From RDXT01 sp033765305 (GTDB taxonomy: Bacteria; Bacteroidota; Bacteroidia; J057), in the NCBI GenBank assembly GCA_033765305.1, contig JANRID010000042.1, forward strand, positions 1 through 64,000: a stretch of 64,000 nucleotides of DNA, in the 5' to 3' direction. The notes beneath the pieces were generated by a model. It did no database searches, was not told the DNA's origin, and saw only the letters and a program-made list of their open reading frames with translations. Below, one piece after another: positions 8,724-18,057 of the stretch; positions within the stretch are counted from its first letter, which is position 1; each line of letters starts with the position of its first letter. Position numbers and translations under genes: made by a program.

Positions 8724-11045
8724 ATGCTGCCCGAGAACGAGACCCCGGAAATGCTGAATGAGGAAGTACAACAGGAGGCGACCCCGGCGTCTGACCCTTC
8801 CGAGCCCGAAACGGTGATGGAAGTCCCCGAATCTGTCCTGTCCGAGGAAACGGCGAAGCCCGCCGAGCCTGAAACGCCTGCCGAGGAGCCCGAAGCGCCT
8901 GCCGATGAAGCGTCTGCCGGGGAGCCTGAAGCGCCTGCCGACGAAGCAGCTGCTGAAATGCCCGACGAAGACGGGCTGGTGCCGGCGGCCGAGCTGTTTG
9001 CCGAGCCGGCGGAGGAGCCGGTGCCGGAAACCGCAGCCGAAGCGCAGGAGGCCGAGGAAATCCAGGAGGCAGATAGCCCCGTGGCCGAGATCGTGGTAGA
9101 GGAAGGGGTCGCGCATATCTCGGTGGCGCCCGAACCGGCTCCGGAGGTGGAGCTGGAGCCGCTCAACGAAGAGCTGCCGGGCATGATCGATGATATTCTG
9201 GCACGCCAGGACAGTGCCCAAGCCATTATTCCTGCCGCTTCCGTCAGCGATCTGATCCAGCTCCTGGAGCAGTACACGGCTGCCGAGTCGGTGCTGCCGC
9301 TTTCGCAGCGGGTAGGCCTGCTCAAGCGCACATTCGATGCGCTCGACGGCCAGGGCGGCGTGGAAGAAGCCTATAAAGCCCGCTTCCTCCATGCGCTGCA
9401 CGCCTTCAACCGCAAGCGCAGCGAGCAGCAGAAGGAAGCCGATGTGCTCCGCCGCGAAAACTCCGTCCGCAAGCGCGAGCTGCTCGATACCCTCAAGCAG
9501 GTCGTGGAAGCCAAGGATCCCACCCGCATTCAGGAAATCCGGGATGTCCAGGCCAAATGGAAATCCATCGGCCAGGTGCTGAAGGAAGACATGGAGCCGC
9601 TGTACAGCCAGTACCGCGCCCTGCTCGACGACTTCTACAACCAGCGCTCGATGTATTTCGAGATGGTGGAATACGACCGCAAGCACAACCTCCAGGAAAA
9701 AGAACGGCTCATCCAGGATGTGCTGAAGCTGATTCCGGAAGAGGAGCTGCGCGGAGATGCCGACATCTGGCGGGAGCGCACCGACCTGCTCAATGAAATG
9801 CAGCAGGAATGGCGCTCGATCGGGCATGTGCCCCGCGAAGAGATGGAGCGCGTCAACAACGAGTACCGCGCAGCGGTGGACTCGTTCTTCGAGGTGCGCC
9901 GCAGCTTCATGGAGCTGCAGGACCAGCAGCGCCAGGAAAACGGCGCCAAGAAGCAGGCCATTATCGAGATGATGGAAGTGTTCGCGGCCTTCGAGGCAGA
10001 AAAGCCCAAGGACTGGAACGATGCCACGGTGGAGCTGCGCAAGCTGCAGGAGGCCTGGAAGGGCATCGGCAATGCGCCCCAGGGCGTCAACAGCGAACTC
10101 TGGCATAAATACCGCGAGATCTGCAACGGATTTTTCTCCCGCAAGAGCAAGTTCTTCGAGGACTTCGACGAAGTGCGGGCCGAAAACCTGGCCAAGAAGC
10201 GCGCCATCTGCGAGCGGGCCGAGCAGCTTTCGACGAGCGAGGAGTGGGATAAGGCAACCCAGGAGCTCAAGCGCCTCCAGAATGACTGGCGCGCTGTAGG
10301 CCCCGTGCCGGAGCGCCACTCCAACCGCCTCTGGACCCGCTTCCGCACGGCCTGCGATACGTTCTTCGAGCGCCGCCGCACCCATTACCGGGATGTGCAT
10401 TCGGAAGAAGACACCAACCTGGCTGCCAAGCGTGCCCTGATCGAGGAAGTGCGGGAGATTGCCGCAAGCGCCAATCCGACTGCCGAAGCCTCCGTGCAGC
10501 GCGTCCGCGATATCCAGGCACGCTGGAAGGAAATCGGCAAGGTGCCCTTCAAAGAGAAGGAGAGCATCTGGGAAGAATTCAAAGGCGAAGTGGATGCCTA
10601 CTTCAAGTCGCTGCGCGGCCGCCGCGAAGGCGGGCGCGACAGCTACCGCGAAGGCGGGCGCGACCGCGGAGACCGGGATGGAGGCCGCCGCGAGCGCGAG
10701 CCGCGCCGCGAACGCGAGCATACGCACCAGCAGGAGGATGAGCATGCCGGACACCCGATCAAGGTCAGCATCGCCCAGACCCGCCGCCGCATCCAGGAAC
10801 TCCAGGCCGAGATCGAGCAGTACGAGTCCAACCTGATGATGATTGCCAAAGGCAAATCGGGCGACGCCCTGCGCCAGCAGATTCTGCCGCGGATCGAAAA
10901 GAATAAGCAGCTCATCGCCGAGCACAAGGACCAGCTCAAAAAGCTTAATGAGCAGTGGAAGCAGGCGGAAGCAGAAGCCGCCGCTGCCCTCGCATCCGCA
11001 GAGACCCAGGCCGCTGCGGAGCCCGAAGCCGAGGCTGAAGCATAA
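8724..11045 (+). CDS. DUF349 repeat protein
   Basis: 773 residues, predicted cytoplasmic. The first ~150 residues are an acidic Pro/Ala/Glu-rich tail. It contains a 26-base direct repeat with period 36 at the DNA level (from 8886 and 8922). From about residue 250 there are five DUF349 repeats, marked by WKSIGQV, WRSIGHV, WKGIGNA, WRAVGPV and WKEIGKV, each followed by a helical stretch with aromatic residues. An Arg/Gly/Glu-rich linker (GRREGGRDSYREGGRDRGD) and a C-terminal coiled coil follow. The DUF349 family is widespread in Bacteroidota and its molecular role is not established as far as I know; the charge pattern would suit RNA or ribosome binding, which is only inference. ATG 8724 is preferred over GTG 8715. 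A terminator follows. Confidence 0.88.
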   Translation: MLPENETPEMLNEEVQQEATPASDPSEPETVMEVPESVLSEETAKPAEPETPAEEPEAPADEASAGEPEAPADEAAAEMPDEDGLVPAAELFAEPAEEPVPETAAEAQEAEEIQEADSPVAEIVVEEGVAHISVAPEPAPEVELEPLNEELPGMIDDILARQDSAQAIIPAASVSDLIQLLEQYTAAESVLPLSQRVGLLKRTFDALDGQGGVEEAYKARFLHALHAFNRKRSEQQKEADVLRRENSVRKRELLDTLKQVVEAKDPTRIQEIRDVQAKWKSIGQVLKEDMEPLYSQYRALLDDFYNQRSMYFEMVEYDRKHNLQEKERLIQDVLKLIPEEELRGDADIWRERTDLLNEMQQEWRSIGHVPREEMERVNNEYRAAVDSFFEVRRSFMELQDQQRQENGAKKQAIIEMMEVFAAFEAEKPKDWNDATVELRKLQEAWKGIGNAPQGVNSELWHKYREICNGFFSRKSKFFEDFDEVRAENLAKKRAICERAEQLSTSEEWDKATQELKRLQNDWRAVGPVPERHSNRLWTRFRTACDTFFERRRTHYRDVHSEEDTNLAAKRALIEEVREIAASANPTAEASVQRVRDIQARWKEIGKVPFKEKESIWEEFKGEVDAYFKSLRGRREGGRDSYREGGRDRGDRDGGRREREPRREREHTHQQEDEHAGHPIKVSIAQTRRRIQELQAEIEQYESNLMMIAKGKSGDALRQQILPRIEKNKQLIAEHKDQLKKLNEQWKQAEAEAAAALASAETQAAAEPEAEAEA

Positions 11046-11064
11046 CACGCCGCAATCCGGCATT

Positions 11065-11092
11065 AAAACCTGCCTCCGGGCAGGTTTTTTTT
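11065..11092 (+). terminator. Rho-independent terminator after the DUF349 gene
   Basis: AAAACCTGCC (11065-11074), loop TCCG, then GGCAGGTTTT (11079-11088) form a perfect 10-bp stem running into eight T residues. It lies 20 bases after the stop codon. Confidence 0.92.
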
Positions 11093-11240
11093 CGTTTTGC
11101 AGGATTATGCGTCGCTTTCAGGGTATCGGAAGCCGCCTTTGGCCGAAAATACACGTCCTTATATGGGCTGGAATTCGTTTTCGCCTCGTTTTTCCTCGCA
11201 ACTCTGTATCTTTACATACGCGTATTTTTTGCTTAACCTG

Positions 11241-11270
11241 TTTGTACCTCTTCTTACCAACGTTAGTTTA
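11241..11270 (+). promoter_or_regulatory. Bacteroidota-type promoter of the T9SS substrate gene
   Basis: TTTG (11241-11244), 19-base spacer, TAGTTTA (11264-11270). Start codon at 11282, so the leader would be very short. The same TTTG-N19-TAGTTTA arrangement occurs at 28733-28762. Confidence 0.55.
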
Positions 11271-11281
11271 ACCGAACCCTT

Positions 11282-12817
11282 ATGCGTTTAGCCAGACTCT
11301 TCTCCGGATTGGCCGCAGCCCTGATCGGCATTCAGCTGTCGGCGCAGACCGTCCAGCCTTCTCTGAATGTGAACCTGGTCAACGACCTCGACCGCCCGGC
11401 AGGGCGTCAGGCGGGCATGGTCACCCGTGCCGCCGTCTGCGGCCCCGATACCCTGACATACGGGTATTTCAAGGAGATTTTCTACATAGATACCGCCCGC
11501 TTCTCGGCCTTCGGCATCCGCAACAACGGCCAGCTCAGCGGCTTCGGCCAGCGCTACAATGTGCCCGTCAACCAGACGGTGACCCTGAACGGCACTTCTT
11601 TCTACGCCTGGTCAGGTGCCAATACGGCCTTCTCCTGCTCGGTGCTCGTTGAAGTGTTCAACGTCTCTCCGACCGGGGTTCCGACCGGCGCAGCACTCGC
11701 CTCCGCTACGACGCTCGTCGATACCACCTTCGGCAACGGCCTCTTCAGCGCACTTCGCCGCAATGTGAACTTCGCTACGCCGGTGACCGTCAGCGCAGAC
11801 TTTATCATCACCGTGCGCAACCTCTCCGATACCACGATGGGCATTGTCGGCAACAACTATGTGGAAGATGCCGGCAAAGGCGAGCGCCTCTCGGTCGCCC
11901 GGTTCAACAACAACTGGATCAGCGCCTTCAACCTGTCCAACTCGGCTGGCAACCTCGACATGGACCTCATGATCGAGCCCTTCGTGACCTACAACATCAA
12001 CGCGCTCTTCGCGCCCAATGCCGCCTGCATCGTGTACGGCAAGCCCATCAGCTTCACCAACCAGTCCAGCGACGGCTTCGTGCGCAGCAAATTCTTCAAC
12101 CTGGAAGCCTTCTTCGCCAACTTCGACAGCGTGGCGCTTGACTCCGTCTATTTCTGGGATCTGGGCAACGGCACGGCTTCGTTTGCCGACAACCCGACTG
12201 TGACCTATCCTACAAGCCCAGCTACTGCATTCGATGTAGAGCTGTTTACGAGCATCTTCCAGAACAACTTCAACCTCTGCGCAGACTCTGTCACCATCAG
12301 CCTGCCGGCCTCCGGCCCGGTGGACGGCTCGTTTACGTACTCCGTGACGAACAACCTGCAGGTCAGCTTCACCAGCACGGTGCAGAATTCCGCTTCGCTG
12401 CAGTGGGTCTTCGGCGACGGCACCACCTCCAACCTGCCGAACCCGACCAAGGTCTATACCACCGGCGGCCAGTACACGGTGCTGCTGATCACGACCGGCT
12501 GCGACGGCGGCCGCGACACGGCCCGCGACGTGCTCAACCTGTTCAATGTGGGTATCGAAGACCAGCTCGGCACCCAGGTGAGCCTGTATCCCAACCCGGT
12601 CCGCGACCTGCTGGAAGTTGCGCTTGAACTGGAAGAGGCTGCTCAGGTGCAGATTCGGATCACGGACCTGACGGGCCGCACCCTGCTGACCCTGGCGCCC
12701 GGCCGCATGCAAACCGGCAAGGTAAGCGCCGATGTGGCTGCGCTGCCGCGCGGCTTCTACCTGGTGCGCATCCAGGCCGACGACCGCCAGTCGGTGCGCC
12801 GGATCTGGGTGGAATAA
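11282..12817 (+). CDS. Secreted PKD-domain protein with T9SS type A sorting domain
   Basis: 511 residues. A Sec signal peptide at residues 1-21 ends at LSAQ. The middle has no recognised catalytic motif. A PKD-like domain at about 345-420 carries LQWVFGDGTT and a KVYTTGGQYTVLLIT strand. The last ~80 residues are a type IX secretion system C-terminal sorting domain: VSLYPNPVRDLLEV, a central VQIRITDLTGRTL and the terminal GFYLVRIQADDRQSVRRIWVE segment. Such proteins are moved across the outer membrane by T9SS and attached to the surface or released. The gene stands alone between a terminator and a convergent palindrome. Its ligand is unknown; adhesion or carbohydrate contact is only a guess. 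Confidence 0.9.
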   Translation: MRLARLFSGLAAALIGIQLSAQTVQPSLNVNLVNDLDRPAGRQAGMVTRAAVCGPDTLTYGYFKEIFYIDTARFSAFGIRNNGQLSGFGQRYNVPVNQTVTLNGTSFYAWSGANTAFSCSVLVEVFNVSPTGVPTGAALASATTLVDTTFGNGLFSALRRNVNFATPVTVSADFIITVRNLSDTTMGIVGNNYVEDAGKGERLSVARFNNNWISAFNLSNSAGNLDMDLMIEPFVTYNINALFAPNAACIVYGKPISFTNQSSDGFVRSKFFNLEAFFANFDSVALDSVYFWDLGNGTASFADNPTVTYPTSPATAFDVELFTSIFQNNFNLCADSVTISLPASGPVDGSFTYSVTNNLQVSFTSTVQNSASLQWVFGDGTTSNLPNPTKVYTTGGQYTVLLITTGCDGGRDTARDVLNLFNVGIEDQLGTQVSLYPNPVRDLLEVALELEEAAQVQIRITDLTGRTLLTLAPGRMQTGKVSADVAALPRGFYLVRIQADDRQSVRRIWVE

Positions 12818-12836
12818 GCATCAGATTACATCTGCC

Positions 12837-12870
12837 GCATACGCCGGGCCTGCAAGGGTCCGGCGTATGC
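12837..12870 (+). terminator. Bidirectional terminator hairpin between convergent genes
   Basis: GCATACGCCGG (12837-12847) pairs perfectly with CCGGCGTATGC (12860-12870) around a 12-base loop. It fills the gap between the stop codons of the T9SS substrate and the beta-helix gene. The flanking T-tracts are short, so termination strength is uncertain. Confidence 0.65.
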
Positions 12871-12872
12871 AT

Positions 12873-14432
12873 TTAGGGCCCGATGCCGGGCCTGCGGGCC
12901 GCATCAGGCGGCAGCGGACGCCCGAAGAAATCAGCTGCAGCAGGCGGCAGCACCGCCGAATAGTCCGGCGCATCGCCATAGAGCGGCAGCAGGGCTGCGG
13001 TCCGCAGCGGCAGGGTATGCAGCTGCGCCGGGTCTGTAATCTGCCAGCCAGCCGGGAGCTCCGGATACAGGCTGGCCTGCTGGCCGGCAAAGCGTCCGTC
13101 TTGCCATTCCTGGCCGGCGGCCTTGGCCCAGGCTTCCGCAGTCCGGTAGCGCCCGATGCGGAAACCGCCATCGGCAGTGCCCCATACATTGCCGGCGAAG
13201 CGCTCGCCGTGCAGCTCCGGAGGCATGAGCAGCGGGCCTGCAGTCTGGAAAATGTTGCGGAAGAACACGAATCCGCTGCTGTGATAGCTGCCGGAAACAT
13301 AGGCCAGCGCAGGAGCCCTGCGGTTGATAATCAGGTTATTGTGGATCCAGCAGCGGCGGAAGGTGCTGCTGTCGCGGTCGCCGTTCCACCAGGCGATGCC
13401 GGCGCCGTCGGGTGCGGTATGGCCGTCGTCGATGCTCACGTTGTAGCGGAATGCGTTGCTGTGCCAGGGTGTGGCACCGGGATACTGGAAGATGCCGAAG
13501 CCGGCGCCTTCGTTTTCCCAGGAAAGGTTGTACTGCACAATCGAATACGTCACCCCGCCGTCGAGGTCGAAGCCGCCGCCGTCGCGCGCGCCCGGAGCGG
13601 TGCGGTTGCGGTAGGCGATGCAATGCTGGATGACGACGGAATCGCATTCCCACACCCAGATGCCCACCGGGCCGTTGCCGCGCCAGGGCATGCTGCCGCC
13701 ATTTTCCGCCGCTACGCAGGAGTCGATCAGCACCTGGCGCGCCAGTCCGACCACGATGCCGTTTCCGCTGTGGTTGTCGCGCACTGCCGGATTGCCAGGA
13801 TTGCGCTCGGCGCGGCAGCCGGTCAGGGTGAGGGCGTAATTATCCCGCAGCGGGTACTGCAGGCCGGCGGCCTCGATGCCCGCCCCGCCGTTGCGGTGCG
13901 CATGCACCCGCCGCAGGGTCACGTGCTGCGCCGATTCGATGAGCACACCTGCCCGCTGGAAGCCGCAGGCTTCCAGATCCGATACTTCGACATGCTGCGA
14001 CTGGCTGATGATCAGGCCGGAAGCGGTATTGCCGCTGTCCAGCCCGGCCCCCCGCAGCACGAGATCGCGGATCTGAACATGCGCAGTACCGCTGAGCACG
14101 ACGGCAGGCCCATGGCCGCCGTCCAGGATGGCGCGCCCTTCGCCGTAGGCGCCGATGCGCAGGGGCTGAGCCTCGCTGCCCCGGGCTGCCGAATCGATCC
14201 GCAGGGTTCCTTCAAAGCGCTGCCCGCCCTCGAAGCGGATCTGCACGCCGGGGCCCAGCGGCAGGGCCTGAAGCCGGGCCAGGCTGCGGATAGGCCGCTC
14301 CCGGGTGCCAGGGAAGGCATCGTCGCCGGAGGGGCTGACAAAAATGGTGCGGCTTTCAGCCTGCGGATTCCAGACAGATGGCATGCAGGCGTGGAGGATC
14401 AGCGGGAATACATGCGCATACCAGGGCAGCAT
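12873..14432 (-). CDS. Secreted right-handed parallel beta-helix protein (pectate-lyase-like fold)
   Basis: 519 residues. A hydrophobic N-terminal stretch looks like an export signal. The entry motif of DUF1565/beta-helix proteins follows (TIFVSPSGDDAFPGTRERPIRSL), then repeated short turns typical of PbH1 repeats (HVQIRDLVLRGAG, HVEVSDLEACGF, HVTLRRVHAHRNGGAGIEA). This fold is used by polysaccharide lyases and hydrolases as well as non-enzymatic surface proteins. I see no catalytic residues that define a lyase family. It is the last gene of a seven-gene minus-strand run that includes a GH30 glycosidase, so a role in polysaccharide handling is a reasonable inference. It ends at the hairpin 12837-12870. 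Confidence 0.82.
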   Translation of the reverse strand: MLPWYAHVFPLILHACMPSVWNPQAESRTIFVSPSGDDAFPGTRERPIRSLARLQALPLGPGVQIRFEGGQRFEGTLRIDSAARGSEAQPLRIGAYGEGRAILDGGHGPAVVLSGTAHVQIRDLVLRGAGLDSGNTASGLIISQSQHVEVSDLEACGFQRAGVLIESAQHVTLRRVHAHRNGGAGIEAAGLQYPLRDNYALTLTGCRAERNPGNPAVRDNHSGNGIVVGLARQVLIDSCVAAENGGSMPWRGNGPVGIWVWECDSVVIQHCIAYRNRTAPGARDGGGFDLDGGVTYSIVQYNLSWENEGAGFGIFQYPGATPWHSNAFRYNVSIDDGHTAPDGAGIAWWNGDRDSSTFRRCWIHNNLIINRRAPALAYVSGSYHSSGFVFFRNIFQTAGPLLMPPELHGERFAGNVWGTADGGFRIGRYRTAEAWAKAAGQEWQDGRFAGQQASLYPELPAGWQITDPAQLHTLPLRTAALLPLYGDAPDYSAVLPPAAADFFGRPLPPDAARRPGIGP

Positions 14433-14444
14433 AGGTCGCAGCGG

Positions 14445-14939
14445 CTAGGCTTGAGGCCAGTGAATCATGCGGAGGATGCGGATAATGGCTTCGAGCCCTT
14501 CCGCGTCGGCGCTGGAAAAATCATTCAGCTCGGTGCTGTCCACATCGAGCACCAGCTCCGTGCGCCCGCCGGCAACCAGCGGCACGACGATCTCGGAGCG
14601 CGACAGGCTGCTGCAGGCGATATGCCCTGGAAACTGATCCACATCCGGCACGATCAGCGTGGACTGCTGCACCGCTGCGGCACCGCATACGCCTTTGCCG
14701 AGCGCGATCCGGGTGCAGGCCAGCGGACCCTGGAAGGGCCCCAGCACCAGTTCGCCGTCTGTATGCAGGTAAAACCCGACCCAGAAAAAGCCGAAGGCTT
14801 CCCTGAGCATGGCTGCAGTATTGGCCAGGTTGGCAATGAGATCGGTCTCGCCGGCCAGCACCGATTCCACCTGGGGCAGCAGTTCGGCGTAGCGCTCGGT
14901 GCGGGAGAGATTGGGACTGATAATCAGGGATTCGGCCAT
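14445..14939 (-). CDS. msrC: Free methionine-(R)-sulfoxide reductase (GAF domain)
   Basis: 164 residues, a single GAF domain. Reduces free L-methionine-(R)-sulfoxide to methionine in the cytoplasm. The three cysteines of the family (C84, C94, C118 in E. coli YebR) are all present as C75 (GPLACTRIALGKG), C85 (GVCGAA) and C109 (HIACSS), together with the SEIVVPL strand and the acidic VLDVDS motif. This is more specific than a generic GAF annotation. The gene lies 27 bp after the FAD-dependent oxidoreductase and 12 bp before the beta-helix gene, so co-transcription is likely. Confidence 0.92.
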   Translation of the reverse strand: MAESLIISPNLSRTERYAELLPQVESVLAGETDLIANLANTAAMLREAFGFFWVGFYLHTDGELVLGPFQGPLACTRIALGKGVCGAAAVQQSTLIVPDVDQFPGHIACSSLSRSEIVVPLVAGGRTELVLDVDSTELNDFSSADAEGLEAIIRILRMIHWPQA

Positions 14940-14966
14940 GATATGCAGGATAAGGGCATGAACGGT

Positions 14967-16541
14967 TCAGGGCAGGCGGCTGGGGGCGAGGACTGCTGCT
15001 GCGGCAGCTTCGGCGCACCGTTCGCCGTCGATGGCAGCGGACATGATGCCGCCGGCGTAGCCGGCGCCTTCGCCGCAGGGGTAGAGGCCTGCAAGTCCGG
15101 GATGCATGAGGGTTTCCGGATCGCGGGGAATGCGGACCGGGGACGAGGTGCGGGATTCGGTGGCTACGACGAGGGCTTCATGCGTCAGATAGCCCCGGAG
15201 CTGCTTGCCGAACTGCCGGAAGCCCTGCTGCAGGCGGCGGTGGATAAAGTCCGGCAGCACTGCCCGCAGATCGGCAGGCACCACGCCCGGAATGTAGGAG
15301 CAGGCAGGCAGGTCGGCAGATAGGCGGCCTGCGGCAAAATCGGTCAGGCGCAGCGCCGGCGCCTGCTGCTGTCCGCCGCCGGCCTCGCAGGCGGCCTGTT
15401 CGATGCGCTGCTGAAACCGCAGCCCGGCCAGCGGATCATCCGCCGCACCGGGAAAATCGCTGAGTTCCAACTGCACCACCATCCCCGAATTGGCGTAGGG
15501 GGAATTGCGCCGGGAAGGCGACCAGCCGTTGACCACCACCTCGCCTTCGGCAGTAGCAGCGGGGCAGATGATGCCGCCCGGGCACATGCAGAAGGAGTAG
15601 ACCCCGCGCCCTTCTGCCTGATGCACCAGGGAATAGGCTGCCGCAGGCAGGGCCTCATCGCGGGTGCCCGCGCAGTGGTACTGGATCTGGTCGATGAGCG
15701 CCTGCGGATGCTCCACCCGCACGCCCAGGGCAAAGGGCTTGGCCTCGATGCGGATACCCTGGCGGTGCAGGAGCTCGAAAATGTCGCGGGCTGAATGGCC
15801 TGTAGCGAGGATCAGGGCCTGTGCCTGCACGCGCAGGCCGTCCTGCAGCACGAGCCCCCGCAGCTGCCCGCCCTGCATCTCCAGTCCGGAGAGGCGATGG
15901 CCGAAGTGAATCGCGCCGCCGCAGGCGCGGATCTGGCTGCGGATGGCTTCAATGATGCCGGGAAGCTTGTTGGTGCCGATATGCGGATGCGCATCGATCA
16001 GGATATCGTCTGCTGCGCCGAAGTAGTGCAGCAGATCGAGGATGCGGCGCACGTCGCCGCGCTTGGTGGCGCGGGTGTAGAGCTTGCCGTCGGAGAAGGT
16101 GCCTGCGCCGCCCTCGCCGAAGCAGTAGTTGCTGTCGGGGTGCACGATGCCCTCGCGGGTCAGGCGTGCGAGGTCGCGGCGGCGGTCGCGGACCGCCTTG
16201 CCGCGCTCGATGATCACGGGCTTGAGTCCCAGCTCGATGAGCCGGAGCGCAGCGAAGAGCCCGGCGGGTCCGCTGCCGGCGATATGCACCTCCGGTGCCT
16301 GGCTCACATCTCGCAGCAGCGGTGCGAAAGGCGCCGCAGGCGGCGGCGGCTCGTCGGCCCAGACTTCAAGCTTCAGGACGATTTTAGGCGCTTTGCCGCG
16401 GGCATCTACAGAACGGCGCACGACCGAGCAGTGCCGGATGCGCGAAGCGGAAATCCCCAGCGCACGCGCAGCCGCCTGGCTGATGCGGGCGGTGTCGGCA
16501 GCTTCGGCGGGCAGCAGGCTGATCTGGCAACTGAGCGGCAT
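14967..16541 (-). CDS. COG2509-type FAD-dependent oxidoreductase
   Basis: 524 residues from ATG 16541. Residues ~1-90 form a small N-terminal domain typical of this family (DTARISQAAARALGISASRI). The dinucleotide-binding motif HIAGSGPAGLFAALRLIELG starts near residue 97, and ERGKAVRDRRRDLARL follows. The FSDGKLYTR stretch and the final GLYPCGEGAGYAGGIMSAAIDG FAD-contact motif are characteristic of COG2509 dehydrogenases. The reaction is not known for this family. The frame extends to 16667, but that would run into the GH30 gene. It lies upstream of msrC in the same transcript direction, which suggests a redox link but does not prove one. Confidence 0.88.
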   Translation of the reverse strand: MPLSCQISLLPAEAADTARISQAAARALGISASRIRHCSVVRRSVDARGKAPKIVLKLEVWADEPPPPAAPFAPLLRDVSQAPEVHIAGSGPAGLFAALRLIELGLKPVIIERGKAVRDRRRDLARLTREGIVHPDSNYCFGEGGAGTFSDGKLYTRATKRGDVRRILDLLHYFGAADDILIDAHPHIGTNKLPGIIEAIRSQIRACGGAIHFGHRLSGLEMQGGQLRGLVLQDGLRVQAQALILATGHSARDIFELLHRQGIRIEAKPFALGVRVEHPQALIDQIQYHCAGTRDEALPAAAYSLVHQAEGRGVYSFCMCPGGIICPAATAEGEVVVNGWSPSRRNSPYANSGMVVQLELSDFPGAADDPLAGLRFQQRIEQAACEAGGGQQQAPALRLTDFAAGRLSADLPACSYIPGVVPADLRAVLPDFIHRRLQQGFRQFGKQLRGYLTHEALVVATESRTSSPVRIPRDPETLMHPGLAGLYPCGEGAGYAGGIMSAAIDGERCAEAAAAAVLAPSRLP

Positions 16542-16593
16542 GGGGCAAAGGTACACATTCTGCGGCAGTGTGCCGCAAGCGGTCCGGGCGGCG

Positions 16594-18030
16594 CTACCAG
16601 ACCACCGTAGCCAGCGTGTGAGCGGGCAGCGCTGCGTGCAGGTCCTGCCCGCCGCCTCGGACGGCAATGCGGCGCGGCTCCGCCTCGTCGTTGAGGAGGA
16701 TCAGCACCGTCTGGCCGGCGGGCGTCCGGTAGGCGGTGTGCAGCAGCGTTCCGCTGCCGCCGCTGCTGCCGATGCGCACGCTGCCGGGCCGCACGAAGCG
16801 GGCTGCATGCGCCAGGGCATAATATTCCTCGTTCCGCTGGATCTTTCCCGAATCAGGATTCACCGTGATCACGCCCCGGCAGTCGGAGCAGCCCCGGTTG
16901 GTGGGGCCATGCGCCGGGTCCAGGGCCAGATTCCAGAAAAGTACCGTCCGGCTCCAGTGGTTCGGAGCGCCGATGATCAGGTTGCGGGCATACCAGCGCA
17001 GGTTGTCGCCGTAGTTGGGTGCCCAGCTTCCGCCCGATTGCTCGGTAAAATACAGCCCTTTGTCCGGGTGCGCCTCGTGCACCGTGCGCATGGCGGAAAT
17101 ATCGCCCCCGTAGAGGTGAAACGCAGACCCGGCCACGAAGGCCTTTGCTGCGGGATCACCCAGAATCGCCAGCGGATAGCCGGGCTGGTCGCAGTTGTGG
17201 TCGTACACGATGATCTTCGTGTCCAGTCCGGCTGCCTGAAAGGCCGGCCCCAGGTGGTCCCGCACGAATACGCGCTGCTCCTCCGCCGTCATGAGCATGC
17301 AGGGGTAGGCGGCGCTGCCGTGGAGAGGTTCGTTTTGAGGCGTAATGGTTTGAATATGAATGCCTTCAGCCTGCATTTCCTGCACATACCGCACCAGGTA
17401 GCGGGCATAGGTGCTGTACCATTCCGGCTTCAGGCTGCCGCCGGCCATGCGGCCGCTGGTCTTCATCCAGGCAGGCGGCGACCAGGGCGTAGCCATGAGG
17501 TTCAGATCCGGCGCCAGGGCCAGGATTTCCTTCAGCACGGGAATCACATCCTGCGCGTCCTTCGCCAGGCTGAACTGCGCCAGCTCCGGGTCGGTCTGGC
17601 CCGGCGGCAGGTCGTTGTAGGTGTAGTCGCCTTGCGCCGAGAAGTCGGAAGCGCCGATGCAAAGTCTGAGATAGCTGATGCCCAGCCCATTGCTGTCCGG
17701 GACAAACAGCTCCCGCAGCAGCGCCTGCCGCCGGGCAGGCTCCATCTGCATCAGCAGCCAGGCGCTGGAGCCCGTCAGCGCTGCACCGAAGCCTTCGATG
17801 GGCTGGTACACGGCTGTGGTATCTACGGCAATGACCGCGTCTGTATGGGCGGTATCCGCCGCACCCGGTTGCAGGGGTATGCGGGCAAATTGATGCCGGG
17901 CGCCATGCTGCTCGTAGGCAGTGGACAGCCAGAGTGAAGCGCCGGCGGCGTGGGCCTGAGCCGGGGGCTGCGGGCGGCAGGCGCTGATGGCAGCAGTTGC
18001 TAAGAATACAGCATGGAGCGGCAGGCGCAT
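16594..18030 (-). CDS. Glycoside hydrolase family 30 lipoprotein
   Basis: 478 residues. A lipoprotein signal has its Cys at residue 18 (AAISACRP), so the enzyme is predicted in the envelope. The GH30 TIM barrel begins at QPIEGFGAALTGSSAWLL. The acid/base glutamate is E234 (ITPQNEPL) and the nucleophile E330 (LYFTEQSGG), both in the expected contexts, followed by the beta-sandwich domain at the C-terminus. GH30 enzymes of this type cleave glucosylceramide-like beta-glucosides or beta-1,6-glucans; the sequence does not settle the substrate. It starts 27 bp after the small AtuA-like gene. Confidence 0.93.
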   Translation of the reverse strand: MRLPLHAVFLATAAISACRPQPPAQAHAAGASLWLSTAYEQHGARHQFARIPLQPGAADTAHTDAVIAVDTTAVYQPIEGFGAALTGSSAWLLMQMEPARRQALLRELFVPDSNGLGISYLRLCIGASDFSAQGDYTYNDLPPGQTDPELAQFSLAKDAQDVIPVLKEILALAPDLNLMATPWSPPAWMKTSGRMAGGSLKPEWYSTYARYLVRYVQEMQAEGIHIQTITPQNEPLHGSAAYPCMLMTAEEQRVFVRDHLGPAFQAAGLDTKIIVYDHNCDQPGYPLAILGDPAAKAFVAGSAFHLYGGDISAMRTVHEAHPDKGLYFTEQSGGSWAPNYGDNLRWYARNLIIGAPNHWSRTVLFWNLALDPAHGPTNRGCSDCRGVITVNPDSGKIQRNEEYYALAHAARFVRPGSVRIGSSGGSGTLLHTAYRTPAGQTVLILLNDEAEPRRIAVRGGGQDLHAALPAHTLATVVW

Positions 18031-18057
18031 CGGGCAGGAATCAGGGGATGGGCAGGC

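Noticed and set aside
6945..11063. 1372-codon open frame on the minus strand
   Set aside because: It is antisense to lysS and the DUF349 gene, both of which have clear family motifs. The translation is rich in Leu/His/Arg with no domain, as expected from GC-biased third positions read backwards.
12732..15323. 863-codon plus-strand frame
   Set aside because: Antisense to the beta-helix, MsrC and FAD-oxidoreductase genes, which carry intact family motifs.
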